From Lachnospiraceae bacterium (lineage in GTDB: Bacteria > Bacillota > Clostridia > Lachnospirales > Lachnospiraceae), in NCBI GenBank assembly GCA_022767285.1, contig JALENY010000025.1:34875-98874 (forward strand): a DNA stretch of 64,000 nt. Reading direction: 5' to 3'. Positions within the stretch are counted from its first letter, which is position 1. Each line of letters opens with the position of its first letter. The notes under the pieces are model-generated. The model did no database searches and had not been told where the DNA came from. It saw only the letters and a list, made by a program, of their open reading frames with translations. Positions 36,415 through 45,795 of this stretch are shown here, piece by piece. A program made the position numbers and the translations under genes.

Positions 36415-37602
36415 ATGGCGTCTTACCGGCGTTTTGTCGCTTATGTATATCGGTACCGGAAGGGGAGAAAAGGAGACAACTGCGGATTTGTAAAGGTGGA
36501 GGCGCGAAATGGGCTCTGCACTTTCTTTCTGCGGCTGCAAGGCGTGGATATTCCGGATATGGTGCAGGTTTTTGTATTTGTGAGAAAAGAAAAAGGAGCT
36601 GACTTCCTTCTGTTGGGGCAGGCGGAGGTTAAGGATGGAATTTTGTACCAGCGACTGGACACGGATCGGCTGCATATGGCCGGAAGCGGATATACGCTGG
36701 AACAGTGCGGCGGATTGGTCTGTGTGGGAAATGGGGATTTGTATTACGGGACCGTCTGGGATAAGCACGAGACTGTGCCGCTATGGGAAGAACAGCAGGA
36801 AAATAGCCGTATACAAAATGAGAAGATTGAGACAGAGAAAGGTTCTGCGGGAGGCGAAGATGCGTCTGAGAACTCATTTTTTGAAAAAGAGACTGCGGTG
36901 TCAGAAATGAAAGCGGCCGCAAAAGTATCGGAAGCAAAAAGTGGGAAAGCTGATGCGGAAATGCCGGAGGTGAAGGATAGAAAAGCCGATGCGGAAATAC
37001 CGGAGGCGAAAGATACGAAAGCTGACGCGATGGAGCATGCTCGGGAAGAGCAGGAACTCCCCGCTGAGAAAGAAAATGAGACAATTACGCCCGAGCAGAA
37101 GATATGTGAAGAGCGAACCGGAATAACAGTTCAGGAGAAAGCAAGATGGATCCGGCCGTTGGAACATGTGGAAAAGCGGCAAAACACGGATGAAAAAATG
37201 TCATTCGGAGGAGAAGAAAATTCAGCCTCGAAAAGCAGTAAACCGAAATGCTTTGAAGAAATATGGACCCATTTGCAGAAAACGTGCATGCCTTTGGAAC
37301 CTTTTGAGGACGGAGGCATTGTGGAAGGCATAAAAATTGCTCCCTCCGATATCCCCTATCTTCAGGAGCAAAACTGGAACCTTGGCAGCAATCGATTTTT
37401 GCTTCATGGATACAAAAACTATCGGCACTTGCTGCTTGGAAGACTGGAAGGTCAGAAACGTTATGTTTTGGGCGTGCCAGGCATTTATGACCAGCAGGAG
37501 CAGTTTATGGCGAAAATGTTCGGATTTCCGCAGTTCAAACCCATACGTCAGTGCCGCTGCCGAGTGGGACAGTTCGGATACTGGCTCCGGTGTATCCGGT
37601 AA
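36415..37602 (+). CDS. DUF6128-like protein with acidic repeat linker
   Basis: A 395-residue protein with no known function. The N-terminal domain (1-125) begins ASYRRFVAYVYRYRKGRKGDNCGFVKVEA and is beta-rich. A charged linker (about 130-270) contains three 12-residue repeats (KADAEMPEVKDR type). The C-terminal domain (about 290-395) includes LGSNRFLLHGYKNYRHLLLGR, YVLGVPGIYD and FGYWLRCI. The two ends resemble the DUF6128 family of Lachnospiraceae; I am moderately sure of that name. ATG 36415 follows AAGGAG. It converges with the nrdG-type gene. Confidence 0.65.
   Translation: MASYRRFVAYVYRYRKGRKGDNCGFVKVEARNGLCTFFLRLQGVDIPDMVQVFVFVRKEKGADFLLLGQAEVKDGILYQRLDTDRLHMAGSGYTLEQCGGLVCVGNGDLYYGTVWDKHETVPLWEEQQENSRIQNEKIETEKGSAGGEDASENSFFEKETAVSEMKAAAKVSEAKSGKADAEMPEVKDRKADAEIPEAKDTKADAMEHAREEQELPAEKENETITPEQKICEERTGITVQEKARWIRPLEHVEKRQNTDEKMSFGGEENSASKSSKPKCFEEIWTHLQKTCMPLEPFEDGGIVEGIKIAPSDIPYLQEQNWNLGSNRFLLHGYKNYRHLLLGRLEGQKRYVLGVPGIYDQQEQFMAKMFGFPQFKPIRQCRCRVGQFGYWLRCIR
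36946..37053 (+). repeat. 36-base coding tandem repeat
   Basis: Three units of 36 bases start at 36946, 36982 and 37018 (each beginning AAAGC), the first two nearly identical and the third decayed. They encode KADAEMPEVKDR-like units in the linker of the surrounding protein. Confidence 0.75.
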
Positions 37603-37634
37603 ATATTGTTTTGAAATAGAAATGGCAGAACATA

Positions 37635-38330
37635 TCAATCAATCCCGCGAATGCCTACCACGGGGATAGTTTTTAAGAGGAGTTGGCGGTATTCTTCCAA
37701 TTCCTCTTTCGTATTTGAATGGAAGCCGCGATGTATCACCGTATCGGAATCTTTATAGGCCTGCAGATAATATGCGCTGCAGCCGGAAATCCATTGTCCG
37801 ATGGTTTCAAATGTACTTTGGCTATGCAGTTCTTTTACCACTGTTGTGCGAAACTCGTAGGGTACATGTCCTTCCATAAGGAAACGGACGGTTTCCCGGA
37901 TAGGGTCTGTATCCAGATGACGAATGCCGGTGGCCTGCGGGTAGCCTTCCGGAGATGATTTGATATCCATAGCAATCATATCCAGAAGATTTTTGGACAC
38001 CAGATCCTTTACTATGGCGGGGCGATAGCCGTTTGTATCCAGTTTCACGGCGAAGCCCAGATTGCGGATCTGACGAATCAGGGATTCCAGACCGGAGTAC
38101 AGGGTTGGTTCGCCGCCGGTGATGCAGACACCGTCAAGGATACCCTGGCGTTTTTTTAGAAAAGCAAGGATCTCTTCCGCATAAATGACAGGCTGGTTTT
38201 CGGGGTCAAGTACCAGATCCCGGTTGTGGCAAAAAGGGCAGCGAAAATTGCAGTTGCCCAAAAAGATGGTAGCGGCTACCTTACCTGGGAAGTCTAATAA
38301 AGTCAGTTTATTTAATCCGTGTATACTCAT
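37635..38330 (-). CDS. nrdG: Anaerobic ribonucleotide reductase-activating protein (radical SAM)
   Basis: A 231-residue radical SAM activase of the NrdG2 type. The iron-sulfur cluster motif is Cys27, Cys31, Cys34 (CNFRCPFC), followed by CITGGEPTLY and LDTNGYRP. It would generate the glycyl radical on the class III ribonucleotide reductase. No nrdD gene is in the window, so an activase for another glycyl-radical enzyme cannot be excluded. It is divergent from tadA. Confidence 0.82.
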   Translation of the reverse strand: MSIHGLNKLTLLDFPGKVAATIFLGNCNFRCPFCHNRDLVLDPENQPVIYAEEILAFLKKRQGILDGVCITGGEPTLYSGLESLIRQIRNLGFAVKLDTNGYRPAIVKDLVSKNLLDMIAMDIKSSPEGYPQATGIRHLDTDPIRETVRFLMEGHVPYEFRTTVVKELHSQSTFETIGQWISGCSAYYLQAYKDSDTVIHRGFHSNTKEELEEYRQLLLKTIPVVGIRGID

Positions 38331-38428
38331 ATCAATCGCTCATCTTTCTATAATCATGATGTTGGGGCAAAAGCATTTGACCCTGGCATCATAATCATTC
38401 AGGTACAAATAATTCTATTCCTTAGTGC

Positions 38429-38457
38429 TTGATTTTGCAAGGAAAACCATATATAAT
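38429..38457 (+). promoter_or_regulatory. tadA promoter
   Basis: TTGATT (38429-38434) and TATAAT (38452-38457) with a 17-base spacer, 28 bases before the start codon. Confidence 0.72.
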
Positions 38458-38484
38458 AGACAGGTATGCAGGAGGAATCCTAAT

Positions 38485-38982
38485 ATGACCAGAGATGAGC
38501 GCTATATGAAAGAAGCCATCCGTCAGGCGAAAAAAGCATATGCCATAGAGGAAGTGCCTATCGGCTGCGTGATTGTCTATGAAGATCATATTATCGCAAG
38601 GGGCTACAATCGCAGAAACACAGATAAAAATACACTTTCTCATGCAGAACTGAATGCCATCCGAAAAGCCAGCAAAAAGCTGGGTGACTGGCGGTTGGAA
38701 GGATGCACCTTGTATGTGACGCTGGAGCCCTGCCAGATGTGTGCAGGCGCTATTGTGCAGGCGCGCGTGAGCCGGGTCGTGATCGGAAGCATGAATCCAA
38801 AAGCCGGATGCGCCGGCAGCGTGCTGAATCTTCTGGAGATGGAAAAATTTAACCATCAGGTGGAAGTGGAGCGCGGTGTGTTGGAAGAAGAATGCAGTAC
38901 CATGCTGAGCGGTTTTTTTAAGGAGCTGCGGGTGCGCAAGGCGGAGCGAAAGAATCAGGCGAAGGCAGAGGAAATGGCTTAG
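38485..38982 (+). CDS. tadA: tRNA-specific adenosine deaminase
   Basis: A 165-residue zinc deaminase that converts the wobble adenosine of tRNA-Arg(ACG) to inosine. Zinc and catalysis residues are His53 and Glu55 (HAELNAIR) and Cys83/Cys86 (PCQMCAG). The tail NHQVEVERGVLEEECSTMLSGFFKELR is typical of TadA. The ATG at 38485 follows GGAGGA; upstream codons in frame overlap the promoter. Confidence 0.95.
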   Translation: MTRDERYMKEAIRQAKKAYAIEEVPIGCVIVYEDHIIARGYNRRNTDKNTLSHAELNAIRKASKKLGDWRLEGCTLYVTLEPCQMCAGAIVQARVSRVVIGSMNPKAGCAGSVLNLLEMEKFNHQVEVERGVLEEECSTMLSGFFKELRVRKAERKNQAKAEEMA

Positions 38983-39070
38983 GAAAAGACAAAAGCCTCA
39001 GAAAAAGGCGGAATTAAGGTTCGGAAAGAAATTCGAACCGGGATGGACTGCAGCAATTAAATAATTTTAT

Positions 39071-39162
39071 GGAGACGTACCGAAGTGGCCGTAACGGGGC
39101 TGACTCGAAATCAGTTTATCGGTTTTAACGCCGGTACGAGGGTTCGAATCCCTCCGTCTCCG
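39071..39162 (+). tRNA. tRNA-Ser (anticodon CGA)
   Basis: A 92-base class II tRNA with acceptor arms GGAGACG and CGTCTCC and discriminator G. The anticodon stem-loop is CTGA-CTCGAAA-TCAG, giving CGA. A long variable arm (TATCGG...CCGGTA) is present, and the T arm is GAGGGTTCGAATCCCTC. CCA is not encoded. Confidence 0.96.
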
Positions 39163-39166
39163 TTTA

Positions 39167-39213
39167 AAACGATGAAAATGCCAGATATTGTCTGGCATTT
39201 TCATCGTTTTTTA
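39167..39213 (+). terminator. Intrinsic terminator of tRNA-Ser
   Basis: AACGATGAAAATGCCAGA pairs with TCTGGCATTTTCATCGTT, closed by a few bases and followed by a T run; a perfect 18-base stem. Confidence 0.93.
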
Positions 39214-39378
39214 CGTACACCATATGGCGCATGTTATTTTTTATAGGGAATTGTATCCTTCGAAACAAATAACGTTTCGCGCGGATCGCACAGTGTCAGA
39301 ACTGAAAAATAATGCAAAACGATCCGACGCAGAAAAAACTGCCGGGATTCTTTCCCCGGCATTGGACCGGAAAACAGA

Positions 39379-40203
39379 TCATTGCTTCCGATAAGCGCTG
39401 GGCGTGCTTCCGAAATAGTTTTTAAAAGCTTTGCGAAAATATCCCGTATCCAGATACCCCAGTCGCTCCGCAATCTCATCAACGGACAGGGTGCTTTCCA
39501 ACAGCCAGGTACAGGCCTGTTCCATTTTTTTTCCGGTATAATATTGCATAGGAGAAATACCATACCATTTTTTAAACATATGACTGAAGTGATATTTCCC
39601 CATATTGGCTTGTGCGCTGATTTGATCAAGGGTAAGATTGCCATGCAGTTGCTTTTCCATGAAATTCGCTGCTTTCTGCAGTTCAAGAGGAATCTTGGAA
39701 TCCTGATAAGTGCGGGCAGGGGCGCTGCCCAGAATTTTCATGAGCAGCCCATACATGTGGCTGGCCAGCTCCGTTTCGCTGCATCCGGATTCGGTCAGTG
39801 AAAAGTTCTTCAGAAAGTCCTGTTCTATCTCGGGAAAGTGATACAGGCAGGGAAGGGAATCGTTTCGCTTTAACATCTCTATGATACCGTCGGTTCCGGC
39901 TCCGCGAAAATGAAACCATAACAGATGGGCAACATCTTTATGATCGGAATAGTACAGGTGTGGATCCATCAGGTTGAGAATGCCCACATCGCCTTTGTGA
40001 AGAGTATAGGAATGCCCGTATTGTTCAAGGTAAAAGGTGCCCTGATGGATATAGATGGCAAGATGATTAAAGAATGTTCGGCGGTCAATGCGGAAATCCG
40101 GATCGGCAGTATAGGCCATTCCGTCAGATACCAGCAGAGACTTTTCTGCCCAGGGGGCAGGTGTGCGGAAATAAGAGTAGTGATAATAATCTTCAGCGTT
40201 CAT
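39379..40203 (-). CDS. AraC family transcriptional regulator (second)
   Basis: A 274-residue regulator with a cupin sensor domain (AIYIHQGTFYLEQYGHSYTLHKGDVGILN) and two C-terminal helix-turn-helix motifs (LTLDQISAQANMGKYHFSHMFKKW and SVDEIAERLGYLDTGYFRKAFKNYFG). It ends in TPSAYRKQ as usual. An in-frame GTG lies three codons upstream; neither start has a strong ribosome site. It is divergent from the URO-D-fold gene at 40411, which it may control. Confidence 0.88.
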   Translation of the reverse strand: MNAEDYYHYSYFRTPAPWAEKSLLVSDGMAYTADPDFRIDRRTFFNHLAIYIHQGTFYLEQYGHSYTLHKGDVGILNLMDPHLYYSDHKDVAHLLWFHFRGAGTDGIIEMLKRNDSLPCLYHFPEIEQDFLKNFSLTESGCSETELASHMYGLLMKILGSAPARTYQDSKIPLELQKAANFMEKQLHGNLTLDQISAQANMGKYHFSHMFKKWYGISPMQYYTGKKMEQACTWLLESTLSVDEIAERLGYLDTGYFRKAFKNYFGSTPSAYRKQ

Positions 40204-40410
40204 TGCGGCCACAAGAAAATACTGCTTTTGGGCAAGTTTTTTCCTGTCCTTTCTTTTGATAATTATTTATAGTGAATTACAGAACCGGTGGCTCAAGTTC
40301 CGATCGATTCGTTATAAGTATTTCTTCAGGTTTTGATCCATTCATTTTTCTGAATAATATTTTACCGAATTTGCCGGGAGAGTCAACAATATTTTACGGG
40401 AGGTTTCACG

Positions 40411-41655
40411 ATGAATCAGGATATTGCTATATTAAGGGACTTAGCCAATCAGTATATGCAGATTGCTTATGGCCCGGATCAGGAAAATGTATGGGAGCTG
40501 CATGCGAGTGTTAACGATCTGTGTCCGCAGAGACCGATTGTTCTTATATCTGAATTGCCCTGGCACGAGTTGAATATAGATGGATTTCTCACATTGCGGT
40601 GCCAGGATCCGGAACTTGCGCAGACAGAGGACTATCTGAGAAAAACAATTTTTCAGCACAAATATTTTCCGGGAGATATGATGGTCAAACCATATTGCCC
40701 GGTGGATAAGGTCATACACACAACCGGAATCGGCGTGGAGGTTAAGGAAGAAACTGTGTCTACGGATAAAAACAACGGCGTTGTATCACACAGATATGAA
40801 AACCAGTTTCACAGCATGGAGGATGTGGAAAAACTGCATAATCAGGTCATCACATATGACAGAGAGGAATCTCTGCGCCGGTATGAAAAAGTTGCAGAGG
40901 CGATCGGCGATATCCTGCCGGTGAAACTGATTGGAAGCGCCACAGGTTACGGCCTGGGACATATAGCATGGGATATTATTTCCACCTATATGAGTGTAAA
41001 TGATTTACTGTATGCGCTGATGGATGAACCGGAAATGATGCATGCTCTGGTCGGAAAGCTTACAGATATCTTTCTGGATACGATCCGGCAGTACGAGGAA
41101 TTGAATTTGCTCGATCCGGATAACCCATACTGCCACAGCTCAAGTGCTGCTTCACGGGATCTGCTGAAAACATCGATTGATTATCGCCATGTGAAAGCAA
41201 AAAATGTGTGGGGCAGAGGATTGGCTCAGATTCTGGCCACGGTATCCCCGGATATGCATGAAGAGTTTGAGATACAGTATGCAATGCGTGCGATGGAATC
41301 CTTCGGTCTGGTTTATTACGGGTGCTGCGAACCGTTGGACAACAAAATTGATATTGTCAAGAAAATACCGAATTTGCGAAAAATATCCATTACTCCATGG
41401 GCGGACATAAATCGGTCGGCGGAGGCGATTGGAAAGGATTATGTTATTTCAGCGAAACCGAATCCGGCAAATCTGCCTTATGCGGCTTCTAATCCGGAGT
41501 TGATTCGCAGGGAGATCCGGGCGCTGATCGATGCATGCAGGAAAAATAACACACCATGTGAAATTCTTCTGAAGGACATCAGTACTTCCAACTATAATCT
41601 GGAAAATTTGATCGTGTGGAACAGAATTGCGAAAGAAGAAGCAGGGGCTGTATAA
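40411..41655 (+). CDS. URO-D-fold protein 1 (unknown function)
   Basis: A 414-residue protein of the uroporphyrinogen decarboxylase/cobalamin methyltransferase fold. It is not heme HemE: the HemE N-terminal substrate arginines are absent. The family's C-terminal barrel motif is seen as GLVYYGCCEPLDNKIDIVKKIPNLRKISITPW spread over about 300-335, with Cys305 and Cys306 where MtaA-type enzymes place a zinc HxC. It is a clear paralogue of the protein at 45796 (same YYGCCEP, RKISxxPW and LEN end). Reaction unknown. Divergent from an AraC gene. Confidence 0.7.
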   Translation: MNQDIAILRDLANQYMQIAYGPDQENVWELHASVNDLCPQRPIVLISELPWHELNIDGFLTLRCQDPELAQTEDYLRKTIFQHKYFPGDMMVKPYCPVDKVIHTTGIGVEVKEETVSTDKNNGVVSHRYENQFHSMEDVEKLHNQVITYDREESLRRYEKVAEAIGDILPVKLIGSATGYGLGHIAWDIISTYMSVNDLLYALMDEPEMMHALVGKLTDIFLDTIRQYEELNLLDPDNPYCHSSSAASRDLLKTSIDYRHVKAKNVWGRGLAQILATVSPDMHEEFEIQYAMRAMESFGLVYYGCCEPLDNKIDIVKKIPNLRKISITPWADINRSAEAIGKDYVISAKPNPANLPYAASNPELIRREIRALIDACRKNNTPCEILLKDISTSNYNLENLIVWNRIAKEEAGAV

Positions 41656-41840
41656 CCGAGAATGCGGCAGCGGTGAAGATCGAAGATGGTACCATCTCTT
41701 TCTATTGACGTGCTTCTGATGTGTTTGTTATGATAATACTGCAAAAGACTAAAGAAGCTGTTCTATACTTTGGGTAAAGTTTCCGCAGGACACTAATAAC
41801 GAATATACAAATCTGAATAGTTAAAAGGAGTGTACAACCT

Positions 41841-42365
41841 ATGAAAAACGTATTGATCGTAGTAGATATGCAAAATGATTTTATTGATGGCGCATTGGGT
41901 ACAAAAGAAGCCGTTGCGATTGTGCCGAATGTGGAAAAGAAAATTGCGGAATTTGAGGGGGATGTGATCTATACGCAAGACACCCATTTCGAAGATTATA
42001 TGGAGACTCAGGAAGGGAAAAAACTTCCGGTTCCTCACTGCATAAAAGGTACGGAAGGATGGAAACTGGCACCGGGCATTCTTGCCCTGTGTGAGGCCAA
42101 AAACAGCCGTACGATTGAGAAAATAACATTCGGATCAAAAGAACTGCCGGGGCTTCTGAAGGAGAACTATCCGGAAGGCCCGGATGAAATCGAGCTGGTG
42201 GGACTGTGTACGGATATCTGTGTGATTTCCAATGCGATGCTTTTGAAAGCCTGGTTTCCGGAAGTAAAGATTACGGTGGATCGTTCCTGCTGCGCCGGAG
42301 TGACGTCGGAGAGCCATAAAAATGCACTGGAAGCTATGAAGATGTGTCAGATAAACATTAAATAA
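41841..42365 (+). CDS. Isochorismatase-family cysteine hydrolase
   Basis: A 174-residue cysteine hydrolase. The triad is Asp9 (IVVDMQNDFIDGAL), Lys94 (IEKITFGS) and Cys127 (ELVGLCTDICVISNA), with the cis-peptide region before the Cys. The HCIKGTEGWKL segment resembles nicotinamidase-type members, but the metal-binding set is not clear enough to call PncA. AAAGGAG precedes the ATG. It is followed by its own terminator and stands between URO-D-fold protein 1 and the SRP RNA. Confidence 0.88.
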   Translation: MKNVLIVVDMQNDFIDGALGTKEAVAIVPNVEKKIAEFEGDVIYTQDTHFEDYMETQEGKKLPVPHCIKGTEGWKLAPGILALCEAKNSRTIEKITFGSKELPGLLKENYPEGPDEIELVGLCTDICVISNAMLLKAWFPEVKITVDRSCCAGVTSESHKNALEAMKMCQINIK

Positions 42366-42380
42366 ATTAAGAATAATTAA

Positions 42381-42417
42381 GGGACTGCCGCATGCGACAG
42401 TCCCGATTTTTCTTTTT
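42381..42417 (+). terminator. Intrinsic terminator after the cysteine hydrolase
   Basis: GGGACTG and CAGTCCC with an inner CGCA/TGCG stem (42381-42404), followed by GATTTTTCTTTTT. It abuts the 3' end of the SRP RNA on the other strand. Confidence 0.88.
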
Positions 42418-42681
42418 GCGTGCGCCGCACTTCGAACCGTATCCCCAGACGTTACCTCTACAGTTAACTCGGCCCAGGCACCCTCACGGCACACAAGAGG
42501 TTCTGCTTAGTGCTGCTGTATTCCTACCCTGACACGGTTCACAGATTCCTGTTGCGTAAGACCCGGACGTCAACGCCACTTATAAAGGGCAGCTCCACAA
42601 ATATCGGCCCTCGGATTGGCATCACCCCTGCTATAGCGGATTGCAGGTTCAGGGCACCGCTAACTCCCCGGCTGCACGGAC
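42418..42681 (-). ncRNA. ffs: Signal recognition particle RNA, long Gram-positive type
   Basis: Read on the minus strand, the 5' domain shows GCCGGGGAGTTAGCGGTGCC and CCTGCAATCCGCTATAGCAGG, and domain IV shows TGTCAGG-GTAGGAATAC-AGCAGCA with the GGAA loop recognised by Ffh. The ends pair (CGTGCnGCC with GGnGCACG). About 264 bases long, as in Bacilli and Clostridia that keep the Alu-like domain. A consensus promoter precedes it. Confidence 0.93.
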
Positions 42682-42685
42682 TTTA

Positions 42686-42714
42686 AGTATAGCGGAAAAT
42701 TCTGAAAATGTCAA
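42686..42714 (-). promoter_or_regulatory. SRP RNA promoter
   Basis: On the minus strand TTGACA (42714-42709) and TATACT (42691-42686) are 17 bases apart; transcription starts about 42680. Confidence 0.92.
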
Positions 42715-42944
42715 TAAATACTTCGACCTTACTTTTTTCTTCTTTTACATCTTCTTTTTCCTTCATGATTCTCTCTAGGGGAATATTGTATTGCTTTTGT
42801 TAAAAAGTCTCAAAAGTAAATGTTTTCTGTACTTGGTTCAATTGAGCACATCAAGATCACTATGATATTATCAAGACAAATATATAAATATAAATAAATA
42901 GTATAAACAAATAGAAAAACAAATGAAAATAAGGAGAAACCAGG

Positions 42945-43988
42945 ATGGAAATACAATATTTGACAGAAAGATATGAACAATTTTGGCAGTGTAATAATTC
43001 GACACCTATTCTGCTGCTTAGAGGAACAAAAGGGGAAATTAAGCCATGTTCCCGGATGCCGGACAACATAAGAGACCGTTGGCTGGATATTGATTACCTT
43101 ATCGAGAGTGAACGAAACCGTCTTGCAAGTTCCTTTCATCTCGGTGATGCATTCCCTTTGGTGAATCCGAACCTGGGGCCGGATATCTTTGGTGCGTCTC
43201 TGGGTGCGGATATTGTGTTTGAAAAATGGACCAGTTTCAGTGTCCCGTTTGTACAGGACTGGACGGAAGACATTTCTTTTCATGAAGATAATTACTGGTG
43301 GCAGAAAATTAAAGAAATTACGGAAGCTTTTGTTGAGGACAGCAAGGGCGAATACATTGTCGGAATCACAGATCTGCATCCCGGAGCAGATGGACTGGTT
43401 TCCATTCGCGGACCTCAGAATTTATGTTTTGATGTAATTGATCAGCCGGAGGTGTTTGAAAATGCCAGAAAGATTCTCCTTCCTGCTTTTCAGAAACAGT
43501 TTGAGGAGCTGTGCAAGATTACTCAGAAATATCAGAAGGGTATATCAAACTGGATGGGACTTTATAAACAGGATCCGTGGTATGTAACTTCATCCGACTT
43601 TATCTGCATGATATCCAATGACGATTTCCAGGAACTGATCCTTCCGGAGCTGATTGAAGAAATCAGATATCTGAAAGGTAATACAATCTTTCATCTGGAT
43701 GGACCGGGAGCATTAAAACATCTGGACTCGCTGCTTGAAATACCCGAACTGGCCGGAATTCAATGGGTTTATGGCGCGGGACAGCCATCTGCAAAATATT
43801 GGATGGATGTTCTGAAAAAGATTCAGCGCGCCGGGAAAGCAATCAATATCGGACTTCAGCGGGAGGATATTGAGACAATCTTCACGGAACTGGAGCCGCA
43901 GGGGCTTTCCTGCTATTTTGACTTTGAATATACAGAAAAAGAAGCACAGGAAATACTGGAATTTGCAAACAGAAAGTGCTGTCGATGA
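42945..43988 (+). CDS. URO-D-fold protein 2 (unknown function)
   Basis: A 347-residue protein more distant from its two paralogues. The fold is suggested by IVGITDLHPGADGLVSIRGPQNLCFDVIDQPE and the barrel strand NTIFHLDGPGALKHLDSLLEIPELAGIQWVYG spread over about 245-280. His250 and Asp252 stand where the others have paired Cys and where HemE-type proteins often have HxDG. No HemE arginine motif. AGGAG precedes the ATG. It is the first gene of an apparent four-gene operon with a GH31 gene, a third URO-D-fold gene and a large secreted protein. Confidence 0.62.
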   Translation: MEIQYLTERYEQFWQCNNSTPILLLRGTKGEIKPCSRMPDNIRDRWLDIDYLIESERNRLASSFHLGDAFPLVNPNLGPDIFGASLGADIVFEKWTSFSVPFVQDWTEDISFHEDNYWWQKIKEITEAFVEDSKGEYIVGITDLHPGADGLVSIRGPQNLCFDVIDQPEVFENARKILLPAFQKQFEELCKITQKYQKGISNWMGLYKQDPWYVTSSDFICMISNDDFQELILPELIEEIRYLKGNTIFHLDGPGALKHLDSLLEIPELAGIQWVYGAGQPSAKYWMDVLKKIQRAGKAINIGLQREDIETIFTELEPQGLSCYFDFEYTEKEAQEILEFANRKCCR

Positions 43989-44057
43989 ATCAATTGACGA
44001 ATAAAAGAAAAAACTTCCGGAGATCAACGGAAATCAATAAGACGGAGAATTAACAAG

Positions 44058-45773
44058 ATGAAAAAAATAATTTATGGAACTCCGGAAGAGCTCGTGCCTT
44101 CCAGATTTTGTAAAACTTTTTGCTTTCAGGAAAAACAGATTCATTACGATATAGACCGTATCCGGTATCGGCAGACGGACAGAGGTGTACGACTGGAAAT
44201 CCCTCTGGATGATGGCGAAATGGTCTATGGATTTGGATTGCAGCTTCATGGTTTTAATCATAAAGGACGAAAAATTGTCTGTCGAGTCAATGCAGATGCT
44301 CCTGCCTATACAGGTGACAGTCATGCACCGGTTCCTTTTTTTGCGACAACGAAAGGGCTTGGAGTTTATGTGGATACAGCCCGTGAAGCAACTTTTTACT
44401 GCGGGTACCGGAAAAAGGAGCAGATCTCGGAAACAAGCAGACAAAAAAGACTTCCGGCCATAACTACTGGGGAATTGTATGACAATGCTCTTGCATCGGG
44501 CAGTTCAACAATGGTCATTGAAGTGCCGGCACCGGGGGTTGCCATTTACGTGATGGAGGGAAACACCATAACGGATGTGGTGGCTCAGTACAATATGCTG
44601 TCCGGCGGCGGTTGTGAAGTCCCCCAATGGGGGTTGGGGCCGATCTATCGGTGCGGAAGCCGCTATACGGACCGGGAAGTGCTGAACATGGCAGACTATT
44701 TCAGAGAGAAGCAAATTCCCATATCTGTCATCGGATTAGAACCCGGCTGGCAGAGTCAGGCTTATCCCTGCTCCTTTATCTGGGATGCGGGGCGTTTCCC
44801 CAATCCACAGGAACTGGTCGGAAAACTGAAAAAAATGGGCTATCATATCAATCTGTGGGAGCATGCGTTTGTCCACCAGGAAGCACCGTTTTATGAAAAA
44901 ATAGAACCTTACAGCGGTGATTATACTGTCTGGGGAGGGCTTGTGCCGGATTTTGCTTCTGAGGAAGCAAGGAAAACATTTGCGGATCATCACCGCTTGG
45001 CACTGGTAGATGCAGGAATTGACGGATTCAAACTGGATGAATGCGATTCCAGTGACTATACGGAGGACTGGAGTTTTCCGCATTGTTCCTCCTTTCCTTC
45101 GGGACTGGATGGAGAACAGTATCATGCATTGCTGGGAACTCTGTATGCTCAGACAATTATGGATGCCCTGGGAGAGCATAAAACTCTGTCTGAAATCCGA
45201 ACTATGGGAGCACTGGCCGCATCGTATCCCTTTGTCCTTTACAGCGATCTTTATGACCATAGGGATTTCATAAGGGGAACAGTAAATTCCGGATTTTCCG
45301 GAATACTGTGGACACCGTAAGTGAGGGATGCAGTTTCCAGAGAAGATTTTCTGCGTCGCCTGCAGTCGAATATTTTTTCTGTTCAATGTATTATCAATGC
45401 CTGGTATTGTAAGGAAGCTCCATGGCTTTCCTGGGACTGTGAAGAGGAACTGCGGCGGCTTCTTGAAGTTCGGATGAACCTGATTCCCATGCTGAAAGAA
45501 GCTTTTGCGAGATACCATGAAAAGGGAATTCCGCCTGTCAGAGCACTTGTTATGGATTATACCGATGATCCGGAAACTTACAATATCGATGACGAATATA
45601 TCTTTTGCCGGGATCTGCTGGTGGCTCCAATTGTTTCTGGCAAAAATTCCAGAAGAGTATACCTCCCCAAAGCAGAAAGATGGTATGACTGGTGGACTGG
45701 GGAAAAGGTAGAAAGTGGGTGGCATGAAGTTATCACGGAGAATATACCTGTGTTTTGTATTCGCAGGGAATGA
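44058..45773 (+). pseudogene. GH31-family glycosidase interrupted by in-frame TAA
   Basis: The frame runs 420 codons, meets TAA at 45318-45320, then continues in the same frame for 150 codons that complete the GH31 domain. The nucleophile is Asp327 (GIDGFKLDECD). The stop replaces a codon in ILWTP-stop-VRDA, where relatives carry Glu (one base change, GAA to TAA), and Asp424 right after it is the expected acid/base. The ILWTPEVRDA pattern recalls the GH31 branch containing N-acetyl-alpha-galactosaminidases; that substrate is a guess. No signal peptide is seen, so the intact enzyme would be cytosolic. The upstream piece alone should be inactive. A sequencing error or read-through cannot be ruled out. 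Confidence 0.82.
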
Positions 45774-45795
45774 GAATGAAAAGAGGTGAGAGAAA

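Noticed and set aside
45321..45773. 150-codon frame starting GTG directly after the GH31 stop as a separate gene
   Set aside because: It is in frame with and completes the GH31 domain; no ribosome site is present. Treated as part of the interrupted gene.
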